Assembly (NCBI RefSeq): GCF_012641265.1
Contig: NZ_JABAHZ010000012.1
Coordinates: forward strand, 56,938-120,937
Origin: Chitinophaga eiseniae
GTDB lineage: Bacteria; Bacteroidota; Bacteroidia; Chitinophagales; Chitinophagaceae
Direction: 5' to 3'
Length of the DNA: 64,000 nucleotides
The notes under the pieces were generated by a model, which worked only from the letters and a program-made list of their open reading frames with translations, did no database searches and was not told where the DNA came from. The first letter of the stretch is position 1; each line of letters opens with the position of its first letter. Positions 26,245 through 35,750 of the stretch are shown one piece after another. A program made the translations under genes and the position numbers.

Positions 26245-29200
26245 ATGGGAAAAAGATCACTTATTTTTTTCTTTCTGAGCCTCCTGCCAACACTGCTTGT
26301 TGCGCAGGGAAAAAAGATCAGCGGCAAAGTAACCAACACCGTTGATGGAACCGGTATACCGGGCATTTCTGTCATCATCCAGGGTACTTCTTCCGGTACA
26401 CAAACAGATGCGCAGGGTAACTATACTATCCAGGTACCGCCGGGGAAAGTATTAATATTCCGCGCTGTCGGATTCAACTCCAAAATCGCAACAGTAGGCA
26501 ACAGCAATGTTATCAACGTGTCGTTGAACACACGGCCCGATGATCTGAGCGAAGTAATTGTAGTCGCCTATGGCCAGTCTAAGAAAGAAGCCCTCACCGG
26601 ATCGGTAGCCGCTATCAAAACAAAAGATATTGAGAAACGTCCCGTATCCAACGCCATTAGCGTACTGGAAGGAGCGGCCGGTATCCAGGTAAACAACACC
26701 ACCGGTACTCCGGGCGCCACGCCCAGCGTACGTATCCGTGGTTTTACTTCTGTAAATGGCGACAACTCGCCGCTGTATGTCATCGACGGCGTACCCTTTG
26801 CAGGCAATGTTACCGATATCAATCCCGCAGATATTGAATCCGTATCTGTGCTGAAAGACGCCGCCGCCGGCGCATTGTATGGTAACAAAGCATCCAACGG
26901 GGTCATCATCATGACCACCAAAAGAGCCGCCAAAGGCAACAGCAGTGTCAACTTCATCATGAACCAGGGCGTGTATACCCGTGGTATCAAAGAATATGAA
27001 GTACTGAACGCTAACGAATTTATGGAAACAATGTGGAAAGGATACCGTAACAACCTGCTGTCTACCAATCCTACTACCTACCCTACCAAAGAAGCCGCCG
27101 GCGCCAAAGCTACCAGCAGCCTCATTTCCGACTACCTGTACCTCAACATTTACGACAAACCTGCTAACCAGCTATTTGACGCCAACGGTAAAATGGTAGC
27201 CGATGCCAAAATTTTACCTGGATATGCCGGCGACCTGAACTGGTTCCACGACATTGAAAAAACCGGCTATCGCCAGGACTATGCCCTGAATGGTAGCGCC
27301 AACAACAAAAAGAACAGTCTTTATTATTCTGTTGGCTACCTGGATGAAAACGGGTATATCACCAACACCAGCTATAAAAGGTTTACCGGAAGAATTAACG
27401 CCGACATACAGGCAAGAGACTGGTTCAAATACGGATTTAACCTCTCCGGTACCCACCAGATCACCAGCAATGTTTCTGCTACCTCTTCCAGCGCGGCTGC
27501 CTTCGTGAATCCATTTATGTATGCCAGGAGCATTGCCCCTATCTACCCGGTACATCTGCATGATGCCGCCACCGGCGATTTTAAACTGGATCGTAACGGC
27601 CAACCGCAATACGACGATGGCAGCACTTCCCGCAACCAATACGTAGGCAGACACACTATCTGGGAAAATGATTTAAACCGCGACATGATATACAGGAATA
27701 CGGTAAACGGACAGGTATTCCTCGACTTCAAATTCCTGAAAGACTTTACATTCAGCGTAAAAGGTGATCTGAATGTGCGCAACAGCGACGAACATGTATA
27801 TAACAATGCTGTTATTGGCGACGGCGCCGGCAACGAAGGCCGCGCCTCCCGCACCAACTATCGCTATAAAAACTATACCGGCCAGGAAATCCTTAACTGG
27901 AATAAGTCCTACGGTCTTCATAGCATAGAAGCCCTGGCAGGACACGAAAATTACTACGACAATTACAACTACCTGTACGGTTATAAAACAACCGAAGCAT
28001 TTGCCAATGCCACAGAGCTGGTGAACTTCACCAAGATCACCAATCTAACCGACTACCAGGTAGACTACCGGTCAGAAGGCTATTTTGCCCGTGCACGTTA
28101 CAGCTATGACGAAAAATATTTCCTGGATGGTTCTTTCAGAAGAGATGGTTCTTCCAAATTCTACAAAGACAACCGCTGGGGTAATTTCTGGTCACTGGGC
28201 GGCAGCTGGCTGATATCCAGGGAAGCATTCTTCGCGCCCCTCTCCAGGTATGCAGACTATGCCAAGCTACGTGCTTCTTACGGCCAGATCGGAAACGACC
28301 TGAGTGCCAGTACCTACGCTTACATGACACTCTATACACTCGATCAGAACAGCAATCGTATTGCACTATATAAAACACAAAACGAGGCCAGGGATCTGAG
28401 ATGGGAAACCTCCTCTTCTATTTCCGCAGCGCTGGAAACCCGCTTATTCAACCGTGCCAATTTAACCGTTGAATACTTCGACAAACGTTCCCAGAACCTC
28501 TTATTTGACTTCAACCTGCCATTATCTGCCGGCGCTACCTCCAATAGCAATGCAGAGGCTATCATCAGCAAAAACCTGGGTACTGTTTCCAACAAGGGAA
28601 TTGAACTATCACTGGATGTAGACGTGCTGAGAAAGAGAGACTTTAAATGGAATGTTGGTGTAAATGCCACCTGGCTGACCAACAAAATTGTTACCCTGCC
28701 GGAACAGAACAGGGAAAAAGGTATCATAAGCGGCAACTACAAATACATGGAAGGTCACAGCATCTATGATTTCTGGACTTACCAATACGCAGGGGTAGAC
28801 CAAATGACCGGTAGCGCCCTGTACCTGGCCGATGATGCTAATTTCGATCCTAAAGATACCAATGGCGCCCATTATAAATACCTGGTAAATATTAACGGCA
28901 CCAACTATACTACCTATACCACCTATGCTAAGCGCGACTGGTCAGGTAGCGCGATTCCGAAAGTATTTGGCAGCTTCTCCACAGGTATTACCTACAGAGA
29001 TTTCACCCTGTCTGGTATCTTCACTTATTCCCTGGGCGGCAAAGTGTATGACGACTCTTACCTGAGCCTGATGACGATGTCGGGCAGCGTAGGTCAAATG
29101 CACAAAGATGTACTGAAATCATGGGATGGAGCACCGGAAGGCATGACTGCTACCTCTGCAGACCGGATCAATCCCAAAGGAGTGCCGGTAATGGATTTCT

Positions 29201-29472
29201 CCAAGAGTACCTTCAGTAACAGCATGTCGACCCGGTTCCTGCAAGATGGCTCGTACCTGGTTATTAAAAACATTGCGTTAGCCTACCAGATGCCCGGATC
29301 ATTACTGCAGAAAATAGATATCAAATCAGCCCGTTTAACAGCCAGCATTGAGAACCTCGCCACCTTCACGAAATTGCAGGGCATGAACCCCCAGCAGTCT
29401 TTCAATGGCAGAAGTCTCAACGCTTTTGTAACACCACGTGTGTTATCCTTTGGTATCAACATTGGCTTATAA
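26245..29472 (+). CDS. SusC/RagA family TonB-linked outer-membrane protein
   Basis: 1075 residues. Signal peptide (1-20, LLVAQ), CarboxypepD_reg-like domain (22-98; SGKVTNTVDGTGIPGISVIIQG), TonB-box region DLSEVIVVAYGQSKKE, plug domain (ISVLEGAAGIQVNNTTGTPG, YVIDGVPFAG; about 125-225), then the barrel ending SFGINIGL. Works with the SusD lipoprotein 14 bp downstream to import a polymeric or oligomeric nutrient. No catabolic enzymes adjoin it, so the substrate is open. Confidence 0.95.
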   Translation: MGKRSLIFFFLSLLPTLLVAQGKKISGKVTNTVDGTGIPGISVIIQGTSSGTQTDAQGNYTIQVPPGKVLIFRAVGFNSKIATVGNSNVINVSLNTRPDDLSEVIVVAYGQSKKEALTGSVAAIKTKDIEKRPVSNAISVLEGAAGIQVNNTTGTPGATPSVRIRGFTSVNGDNSPLYVIDGVPFAGNVTDINPADIESVSVLKDAAAGALYGNKASNGVIIMTTKRAAKGNSSVNFIMNQGVYTRGIKEYEVLNANEFMETMWKGYRNNLLSTNPTTYPTKEAAGAKATSSLISDYLYLNIYDKPANQLFDANGKMVADAKILPGYAGDLNWFHDIEKTGYRQDYALNGSANNKKNSLYYSVGYLDENGYITNTSYKRFTGRINADIQARDWFKYGFNLSGTHQITSNVSATSSSAAAFVNPFMYARSIAPIYPVHLHDAATGDFKLDRNGQPQYDDGSTSRNQYVGRHTIWENDLNRDMIYRNTVNGQVFLDFKFLKDFTFSVKGDLNVRNSDEHVYNNAVIGDGAGNEGRASRTNYRYKNYTGQEILNWNKSYGLHSIEALAGHENYYDNYNYLYGYKTTEAFANATELVNFTKITNLTDYQVDYRSEGYFARARYSYDEKYFLDGSFRRDGSSKFYKDNRWGNFWSLGGSWLISREAFFAPLSRYADYAKLRASYGQIGNDLSASTYAYMTLYTLDQNSNRIALYKTQNEARDLRWETSSSISAALETRLFNRANLTVEYFDKRSQNLLFDFNLPLSAGATSNSNAEAIISKNLGTVSNKGIELSLDVDVLRKRDFKWNVGVNATWLTNKIVTLPEQNREKGIISGNYKYMEGHSIYDFWTYQYAGVDQMTGSALYLADDANFDPKDTNGAHYKYLVNINGTNYTTYTTYAKRDWSGSAIPKVFGSFSTGITYRDFTLSGIFTYSLGGKVYDDSYLSLMTMSGSVGQMHKDVLKSWDGAPEGMTATSADRINPKGVPVMDFSKSTFSNSMSTRFLQDGSYLVIKNIALAYQMPGSLLQKIDIKSARLTASIENLATFTKLQGMNPQQSFNGRSLNAFVTPRVLSFGINIGL

Positions 29473-29486
29473 TTAAATTGAAAAGA

Positions 29487-31013
29487 ATGAATAAAATATA
29501 TCAGGCAGGTTTGCTGGCATTGGCATTATGCGCCGGCTCCTGCAAAAAAGACTATCTCAATACAACGCCCACCAGTTCTACCAATCCGGCCGTTACCTTT
29601 GAATCTACCACCAATGCAAAACTGGCGATCAATGGATTGGCTAAGATGATGACCACACAGTACCTGTCCTCCCAGGGATTTAATGGGGAAGGCACCATTA
29701 AAATGTACTATGGTAACTATCCCGGCAATCACTTCTTTGTAAACCTTTCAGGATGGGCCACCCTCATCAATGGTACACTGAATGAAAATGTGAGCAGCAT
29801 TTATGACTATTATCCCTGGTATTATTACTACAAGATAATTGCCAATGCCAATGCTATCATTACCTTCATTGACGCCGCGTCCGGGACAGATGCAGACAAA
29901 AGCTTCATTAAGGCACAGGCCTTAACTTACCGCGCCTACAGCTATATGATGCTGGCACAACTATATGGCAACAGGTGGGCTGACTCCGACAATGGCAACT
30001 CTCCGGGGCTGGTGCTTAGAGCCGATATGTCTGACGGCGATCTTAAAAGATCTACTTTATCAGAAAGCTATGCTTTTATTTACAAAGACCTGGACAACGC
30101 CATCGCGCTATATACTTCTTCCGGCAAATCCCGGGCACAGAACTTTGAAGTAAACGTCAATGTAGCCTATGCGGTATATGCCCGTGCAGCCCTCAACCGC
30201 CAGGACTACGCTACCGCTGAAAACTACGCCGTTAAAGCCAGAACAGGGTATCCGCTGATGTCTGTGGCAGATTATAAAGCAGGGTTCTCCAACCCAAACA
30301 AGGAATGGATATGGAGCAGTTACGGTGCCTCCGATGAAACATTGTACTTTTACTCCTACCAGGCATATATCGCTTACAACGCCAGCGCATCGGCCGTAAG
30401 ATCTACGCCTAAGTGTATCAGCCGGGAGTTGTACAATAAAATTCCGGATACCGATATTCGCAAAGACTTGTTCCTGGATCCTAAAACAGATCCTTACACT
30501 ACCGCTACGGGCGCAGCCGGGGCGGCATTGAAGGCCAGGGCTTTTAAGCTGTACCCTGATATCTATCCCACATCGAACGTTTTCGCCTATATGCAGTTCA
30601 AGATTAAAGCCAATGATCAGCCGGGCGTGGGCAATTTAAACCACTTCCGTTCCTCCGAAATGTACCTGATCGAAGCAGAGGCTAAATACTTCCAAAACAA
30701 GCCTGCCGCTGAAATTCAGCAGGTGCTTACCGATCTGACCCAAGGTTCTGGCCGGAATGCCAGCTACACCTGTACAAAAACCGGCGCCGATCTGCTGGCC
30801 GAAATTAAAACCTATCGCGCCATAGAATTGTGGGGAGAAGGATTCGACTGGTTTGATATGAAGCGTTGGGGCGATACTATCGTACGTCACAACTATGCTG
30901 CCGGCGGTAACTTCCTCACTGCGCTGGCTGTGACCATTACACCGCAAAGTAATAATAAATGGACCTGGAAGGTACCATTGAAAGAAACAGATTACAATGG
31001 AGCGTTAGAATAG
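29487..31013 (+). CDS. RagB/SusD family nutrient uptake lipoprotein
   Basis: 508 residues; lipoprotein signal ending CAGSC with the following KKD, a pattern used for surface display in Bacteroidota. Body matches SusD: YYPWYYYYKIIANANAIITFID, KAQALTYRAYSYMMLAQLYGNRW (TPR-like helices, about 125-165), and the C-terminal FRSSEMYLIEAEAKYFQN, IKTYRAIELWGEGFDWFDMKRWGDT hallmark near 430-470. The ATG at 29487 is used; a TTG 9 bp upstream is in frame but less likely. Co-transcribed with susC, followed by a terminator. Confidence 0.93.
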   Translation: MNKIYQAGLLALALCAGSCKKDYLNTTPTSSTNPAVTFESTTNAKLAINGLAKMMTTQYLSSQGFNGEGTIKMYYGNYPGNHFFVNLSGWATLINGTLNENVSSIYDYYPWYYYYKIIANANAIITFIDAASGTDADKSFIKAQALTYRAYSYMMLAQLYGNRWADSDNGNSPGLVLRADMSDGDLKRSTLSESYAFIYKDLDNAIALYTSSGKSRAQNFEVNVNVAYAVYARAALNRQDYATAENYAVKARTGYPLMSVADYKAGFSNPNKEWIWSSYGASDETLYFYSYQAYIAYNASASAVRSTPKCISRELYNKIPDTDIRKDLFLDPKTDPYTTATGAAGAALKARAFKLYPDIYPTSNVFAYMQFKIKANDQPGVGNLNHFRSSEMYLIEAEAKYFQNKPAAEIQQVLTDLTQGSGRNASYTCTKTGADLLAEIKTYRAIELWGEGFDWFDMKRWGDTIVRHNYAAGGNFLTALAVTITPQSNNKWTWKVPLKETDYNGALE

Positions 31014-31041
31014 GGTTAATTGTCTATTGTATTTGGAATTG

Positions 31042-31074
31042 GCAGCCAGGCTTGAAGTCTGGCTGCTTTTTTTT
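31042..31074 (+). terminator. intrinsic terminator of the second susCD operon
   Basis: GCAGCCAG (31042-31049) pairs with CTGGCTGC (31059-31066) followed by eight Ts (31067-31074), 28 bp after the susD stop codon. Confidence 0.85.
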
Positions 31075-31210
31075 AGATTGGAGAAGAGATAGATCCCATC
31101 CAGGAAATGTATGCACCTCAATACTCCTGATCCGCATAACGATTGATTTGATTCGCATAACTTTCAAAAAATCTGCTGGCTTAATTTTGTGCGATTAAGT
31201 GTTCTTTTAT

Positions 31211-32155
31211 ATGACCAGCATCCAACAACCCATTCACTCCCACTTTAATGCCAATAGCACAGCTGCTGAAATAGCCGCCGGATATGACCTCAAAGGAAAA
31301 ACCGTTCTGGTGACCGGGGGTAATTCCGGGATCGATTATGAAACCGTAAAGGCGCTGGCTAATGCCGGCGCCACGGTAGTCGCTACCGGGCGGGATGCCC
31401 ACAAAGCCAGTGACCGGCTTTCGGCACTTCCAAATGTATCTTTTATGCCGTTAGACCTGGCTGACCCGCTATCAGTTGATACGTTTGCGGAACAGTTTCT
31501 CGCCACCCACCCTCATCTGCACTTGCTTATCAATAATGCAGGGATCTTTCGCCCACCGCAGCTGCAGAAAGATCAGCGCGGTTATGAGTTCCAATTTGGC
31601 GTTAATCATCTCGGGCATTTTCAGCTCACCGGACGGCTGTGGCCGGCCCTAAAAAATGCCGGCGGCGCCAGGGTGGTAGTGCTCTCTTCTGTTGGTCACC
31701 GGCGCAGTGAGCTCGAACTCGATGACCTTCAATTTAAGCATCATCCCTACGACAGCGCCAAAGCATATGGGTTGTCGAAAACCGCCAATGTGCTCTTTGC
31801 TGCGGAGCTGGACAGGGCGGGTGCACCACACGGCATCAGGGCATTTTCGGTACATCCGGGCGCCGTACAGACCGATATCTTCCGCTATATGACGGATGAC
31901 GAGCGACAAACCTGGGACCAGCAAATAACCCACTTTAAAAGCCAGGAACAAGGGGCGGCTACCACGGTTTGGTGCGCACTGAGCGACCAGCTGAATGGTA
32001 TGGGCGGCATTTACTGCGAAGACTGCAACATCGCACCCATTGTTCCTAACGATGCACCTCCAGGACGCGGGGTGCGCGGTTTTGCACTCGATCCCGGCAG
32101 GGCCAGGGAGCTATGGAAGTTCAGCGAAGCGGCTACCGGCATATCATGGCCCTGA
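31211..32155 (+). CDS. short-chain dehydrogenase/reductase
   Basis: 314 residues with a Rossmann fold: NAD(P)-binding TGGNSGID (35-42), LLINNAGIF, catalytic Ser in VVLSSVGHR and YGLSK with the catalytic Tyr and Lys. The glycine-rich motif normally ends GIG; the last Gly is Asp here, which could change cofactor binding. Most similar in layout to the retinol-dehydrogenase/WWOX-like group (long insert LELDDLQFKHHPYDSAKAYGLSK). A GTG at 31199 is in frame but ATG 31211 fits better. The AraC regulator that follows 30 bp later may control it. Confidence 0.85.
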   Translation: MTSIQQPIHSHFNANSTAAEIAAGYDLKGKTVLVTGGNSGIDYETVKALANAGATVVATGRDAHKASDRLSALPNVSFMPLDLADPLSVDTFAEQFLATHPHLHLLINNAGIFRPPQLQKDQRGYEFQFGVNHLGHFQLTGRLWPALKNAGGARVVVLSSVGHRRSELELDDLQFKHHPYDSAKAYGLSKTANVLFAAELDRAGAPHGIRAFSVHPGAVQTDIFRYMTDDERQTWDQQITHFKSQEQGAATTVWCALSDQLNGMGGIYCEDCNIAPIVPNDAPPGRGVRGFALDPGRARELWKFSEAATGISWP

Positions 32156-32185
32156 CGCCCTTTTTTATTTTCATACCTTAGTGCA

Positions 32186-33082
32186 ATGAATTCCCGCGAG
32201 CAGATAACGCAGTTTTTCACAAGGCATGGTGTTCCCCATAGCCCCAATGAAATATTCCAGGTACAGCTGGTGGAAGGCGATCACCCACCCCGCCCTTCTT
32301 CATTAATGCGGAGAGATTACTATAAAATAGCGCTCCTGCTGGAAGGCGAAGCTATTATTACCTATGCCGACAGGAGTATCCAGGCAAAAAGCGGTACGCT
32401 GATTTTTAGCAACCCGCTGATACCATATGCCTGGCAACGTGTCACTGAAAAACAACGCTACTATTACTGCCTGTTTACTGAAGCCTTCCTGCATAACCGG
32501 TTAAAACGGGAAATACCGGCGGCCGCTTCCTTCTTTAAGGTACAGGGCGACCATATCCTGTTTCCCGACACCACTGCCCGCGAAAGGATCATCCACATCT
32601 TTGACCTGATGCTGCAGGAAGCAGCAGGTGACTACGCGCATAAACATGATGTATGGCGAAGTCACCTGCAGCTCCTGATTCACGAAGCACATAAGATCAT
32701 GCCTCCTGATTCGGAATATACGAAGACTACGTCTGCAGCCAGGATCACGGAGTTATTCCTGGAACTGCTGGCGCGTCAATTTCCATTAAGTGACGCCCGT
32801 CAACAGGTACGGCTTAAAGCGGCCAGCGAATTTGCCGCACAGCTCTCCCTGCATGTCAACTACCTGAACAAGTCTGTAAAGGCAGTTACCGGCCACACCA
32901 CCACTGAGCTAATTGCGCAGCATATGGCCAAAGAAGCCAGGGCGATGCTGCAAAACACCCGCTGGGATGTGGCACAGATCGGGTATTGCCTGGGATTTGG
33001 GCATGCCTCCAACTTTAATGCGTTCTTCCGCAGAATGACGGGGGAAACGCCTCATCATTTCCGGGAGAAATCTACCCGATAG
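32186..33082 (+). CDS. AraC-family transcriptional regulator
   Basis: 298 residues, soluble. N-terminal cupin-like sensing domain (about 25-170: ALLLEGEAIITYADRSIQAKSGTLIFSNPLIPYAW) and C-terminal AraC helix-turn-helix (about 195-295: ASEFAAQLSLHVNYLNKSVKAVTGHTTTELI, AQIGYCLGFGHASNFNAFFRRMTGETPHHFRE). The next gene, an Ada-type protein, starts 75 bp downstream. It lies 30 bp after the SDR gene, which it may control. Confidence 0.88.
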   Translation: MNSREQITQFFTRHGVPHSPNEIFQVQLVEGDHPPRPSSLMRRDYYKIALLLEGEAIITYADRSIQAKSGTLIFSNPLIPYAWQRVTEKQRYYYCLFTEAFLHNRLKREIPAAASFFKVQGDHILFPDTTARERIIHIFDLMLQEAAGDYAHKHDVWRSHLQLLIHEAHKIMPPDSEYTKTTSAARITELFLELLARQFPLSDARQQVRLKAASEFAAQLSLHVNYLNKSVKAVTGHTTTELIAQHMAKEARAMLQNTRWDVAQIGYCLGFGHASNFNAFFRRMTGETPHHFREKSTR

Positions 33083-33157
33083 CCTCTCTAAAAATAGTTG
33101 TCAATTTTCCGGTTGTTCCGGCCTGCCGTGGCGCTTTACTTTTGTAGAAAAAAGATT

Positions 33158-34195
33158 ATGCTTACACATCAAACGATGTATAATGCCATCGTCGCCAAGG
33201 ATACTTCTTTTGAGGGAACGTTTATCACCGGCGTAAAAACTACCGGTATCTTTTGCAGGCCTACCTGTACCGCCAGGAAGCCCAAAGCAGAAAATGTTGA
33301 GTTTTTTAAGACCGCAAATGAAGCCATCAGCAGGGGATACAGGCCTTGCAAGATATGCCGGCCGCTGGAACTGATTGGCGAAACACCCGACGATATAAAA
33401 CAACTATTGCAGGAGCTGGAAAAGGATCCATCTACAAAACTGAAAGATGAAGACCTGGTGGCAAGGGGACTGGAACCGCATACTATCCGGCGCTGGTTCC
33501 TGAAAAATCACGGCCTTACCTTTCATGCTTTTCAGCGGATGAGCCGTATCAATGCTGCCTTCAAAAAAATCCGGGAAGGGGATACCATTACCGCCGTAGC
33601 ATTTGAAGCCGGCTATGAATCATTGAGCGGCTTCAATGATTCTTTCAAATCTATTTTTGGCATGTCGCCATCGCATCGCAGGGATAAACGGCTGATTAAC
33701 CTACACCGCCTGGAAACGCCACTGGGCACTATGATTGCCTGTGCCACTGAAGAAGGCATTTGCCTGTTGGAATTCAGCGACCGGAAAATGTTGGAAACAG
33801 AATTGAAAGACCTGGCCAGGCGATTAAATGCCGATATTATACAAGCCAGCCATCCTCACTTCGAGTCATTAAAAACGGAGCTGGGAGAGTATTTCCAGGG
33901 AAACAGGCAACGGTTTTCCGTACCGCTTTTCACACCGGGAACAACATTTCAGCAACTGGTATGGCAGGCGCTGCAAACCATTCCTTATGGAACAACGGCG
34001 TCTTATAAACAACAGTCGCTGTTTATCCGCAAGCCGGAAGCCATTCGTGCCGTAGCCAATGCCAACGGCATGAACCGGGTATCCATCCTGGTTCCCTGTC
34101 ATCGTGTTATCGGCGAAAATGGCCAGCTTACAGGCTATGGGGGCGGTTTGTACAGAAAGCAGTGGCTGCTGGACCTGGAAAAAGCAAACGGGTAA
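33158..34195 (+). CDS. ada: bifunctional AraC-type regulator and O6-methylguanine-DNA methyltransferase (Ada)
   Basis: Repairs alkylated DNA by moving methyl groups from O6-methylguanine to Cys314 (in VPCHRVIG) and from phosphotriesters to an N-terminal cysteine, then activates the adaptive response. 345 residues: Ada zinc domain with Cys33, Cys37, Cys64 and Cys67 (about 8-75), AraC helix-turn-helix (about 80-180, ITAVAFEAGYESLSGFNDSFKSIFGMSPS), N-terminal RNase H-like part of the MGMT domain, and the PCHRV active site with the downstream Tyr and Lys loop. Starts at ATG 33158; the 60 bases before it are open but do not fit the family. Confidence 0.93.
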   Translation: MLTHQTMYNAIVAKDTSFEGTFITGVKTTGIFCRPTCTARKPKAENVEFFKTANEAISRGYRPCKICRPLELIGETPDDIKQLLQELEKDPSTKLKDEDLVARGLEPHTIRRWFLKNHGLTFHAFQRMSRINAAFKKIREGDTITAVAFEAGYESLSGFNDSFKSIFGMSPSHRRDKRLINLHRLETPLGTMIACATEEGICLLEFSDRKMLETELKDLARRLNADIIQASHPHFESLKTELGEYFQGNRQRFSVPLFTPGTTFQQLVWQALQTIPYGTTASYKQQSLFIRKPEAIRAVANANGMNRVSILVPCHRVIGENGQLTGYGGGLYRKQWLLDLEKANG

Positions 34196-34285
34196 CCTTT
34201 ATCATCTCTCCCTTATTCATTCAACTATAATTCCCCGTATTACTTTTATCCCAGCGGATAAAGCGGGATACGCCTGCTTAAGATT

Positions 34286-35713
34286 ATGAAAAATAACCCG
34301 ACATCTAACAAATGGTTCGCGCTGACCATTGTGCTGACAGCACCTTTACTGTATGTTATTGACATCTTTATTATCAATATGGCCATACCTGGCATCCAGC
34401 AAGGAGTACACGCCACCAACGGAGAAATGCAGCTGGTAATAGCCGGCTACCTGCTGGGAAGTGCGGCTCTGCTAATCATTGGCGGACGCGCAGGCGATTA
34501 CCTGGGAAAAAAGAAGGTATTCTTATGGGGTATGATGCTATTTACGCTCAGCTCCTGTTGCTGTGGATTATCGCAAACCGCCATGCAGCTGAACATAATG
34601 CGCTTTTTTCAAGGGGTAAGTTCTGCCCTGATGGTACCACAATCTATTGCCTATATACAAGTGCTATTTACAGATTCCAAAGAAAGGGCTAAAGCGATTG
34701 GCTGGTATGGAGCTACGCTCAGTATCGCAGCCATTATTGGCCAGATCCTGGGCGGCTGGCTGGTAGATACTCACCTTATAATAGCAGGATGGCGGCTCAT
34801 CTTTTTTATTAACCTGCCAGTAGGCATAGCTGCTACCTGGGCCATTACGCGGTTTCTCCCCGAAACCGATAAGACAGCCACGGGTAATTTTGATTACACT
34901 GGAGCAGGAATACTCACCACAGGCCTCATTTGTTTAATTTATCCGTTGACTAAAGGCCGGGAACTTGGCTGGCCTGCATGGAGCATATGGTTGATGCTGT
35001 TATCATTGTTCCTGTTCACTTATCTGTGTATAGATCAAAAAAAGAAGAAAAAACAGCTCAAAATCCCATTGCTCGACATTTCTCTTTTTACCGTGAAGGA
35101 ATTTAATCTCGGTTTACTGGCAGTGTTATTCCATTTCATGATGCATACAGCTTACCTGTTGATGATCGCCGTTTATTTACAGGATGGCCTTCACCTCAGT
35201 GCATTGGAATGCGGAACGTACTTTCTACTTCATGCTGTTTTATTTATGATTACTTCAATGCTGGCAGGGAGGCTGATTCCCCGGTATGGCAAGCGGGTTT
35301 TGCTGGCAGGAATAATGATTATATTTTTCTCTTTTTTATTACAGGTAAAAATCTATCAACCTCAAATGCAGTGTTGGTGGCCCATTGCACTTATTGGGTT
35401 ATATGGGCTTGGCAATGGAATGGTATTGCCGTCTCTCCTGACAATTGTGTTAAGAAGCATCCCGGTAAAATTTGCAGGCACCGCCTCCGGCGTATTCTCC
35501 ACATTCCAGCAAACAGCTTCCGCACTTGGCATCTGTATTATTGGAGGCGTGTTTTATCATGTGATTGATATTCAGCCCCATCCAGATTACCTCACCGCTT
35601 TTAAAAGCGGGATGGCCGCAGATATAGCCTGTTTGATCATGGTAGCGATTATACTCTGGCTATTGCCGGTACCGGTAAGCAACGACAGCCGGGAAGCTAT
35701 AGCCATGGAATAG
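34286..35713 (+). CDS. MFS transporter, DHA2 (EmrB/QacA-like) family
   Basis: 475 residues with about 14 hydrophobic segments. The family blocks are LYVIDIFIINMAIPGIQ in helix 1, GRAGDYLGKKKVFLWGMMLF (motif A), MRFFQGVSSALMVPQSIAYI, and the motif C-like GATLSIAAIIGQILGGWLV. Proton-driven export of a drug or metabolite is expected; no regulator or membrane-fusion partner is adjacent. The ATG at 34286 gives the start MKNNPTSNKWFALTIVLT. Confidence 0.9.
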   Translation: MKNNPTSNKWFALTIVLTAPLLYVIDIFIINMAIPGIQQGVHATNGEMQLVIAGYLLGSAALLIIGGRAGDYLGKKKVFLWGMMLFTLSSCCCGLSQTAMQLNIMRFFQGVSSALMVPQSIAYIQVLFTDSKERAKAIGWYGATLSIAAIIGQILGGWLVDTHLIIAGWRLIFFINLPVGIAATWAITRFLPETDKTATGNFDYTGAGILTTGLICLIYPLTKGRELGWPAWSIWLMLLSLFLFTYLCIDQKKKKKQLKIPLLDISLFTVKEFNLGLLAVLFHFMMHTAYLLMIAVYLQDGLHLSALECGTYFLLHAVLFMITSMLAGRLIPRYGKRVLLAGIMIIFFSFLLQVKIYQPQMQCWWPIALIGLYGLGNGMVLPSLLTIVLRSIPVKFAGTASGVFSTFQQTASALGICIIGGVFYHVIDIQPHPDYLTAFKSGMAADIACLIMVAIILWLLPVPVSNDSREAIAME

Positions 35714-35716
35714 CAT

Positions 35717-35743
35717 CGGGCAGGAGCGGCTACCCCCTGCCCG
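35717..35743. terminator. hairpin between convergent genes
   Basis: CGGGCAGG (35717-35724) pairs with CCTGCCCG (35736-35743), 4 bp past the MFS stop and 8 bp before the 3' end of the dioxygenase gene. No T-run on either strand, so termination would be inefficient or aided by another factor. Confidence 0.45.
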
Positions 35744-35750
35744 CAACAGG

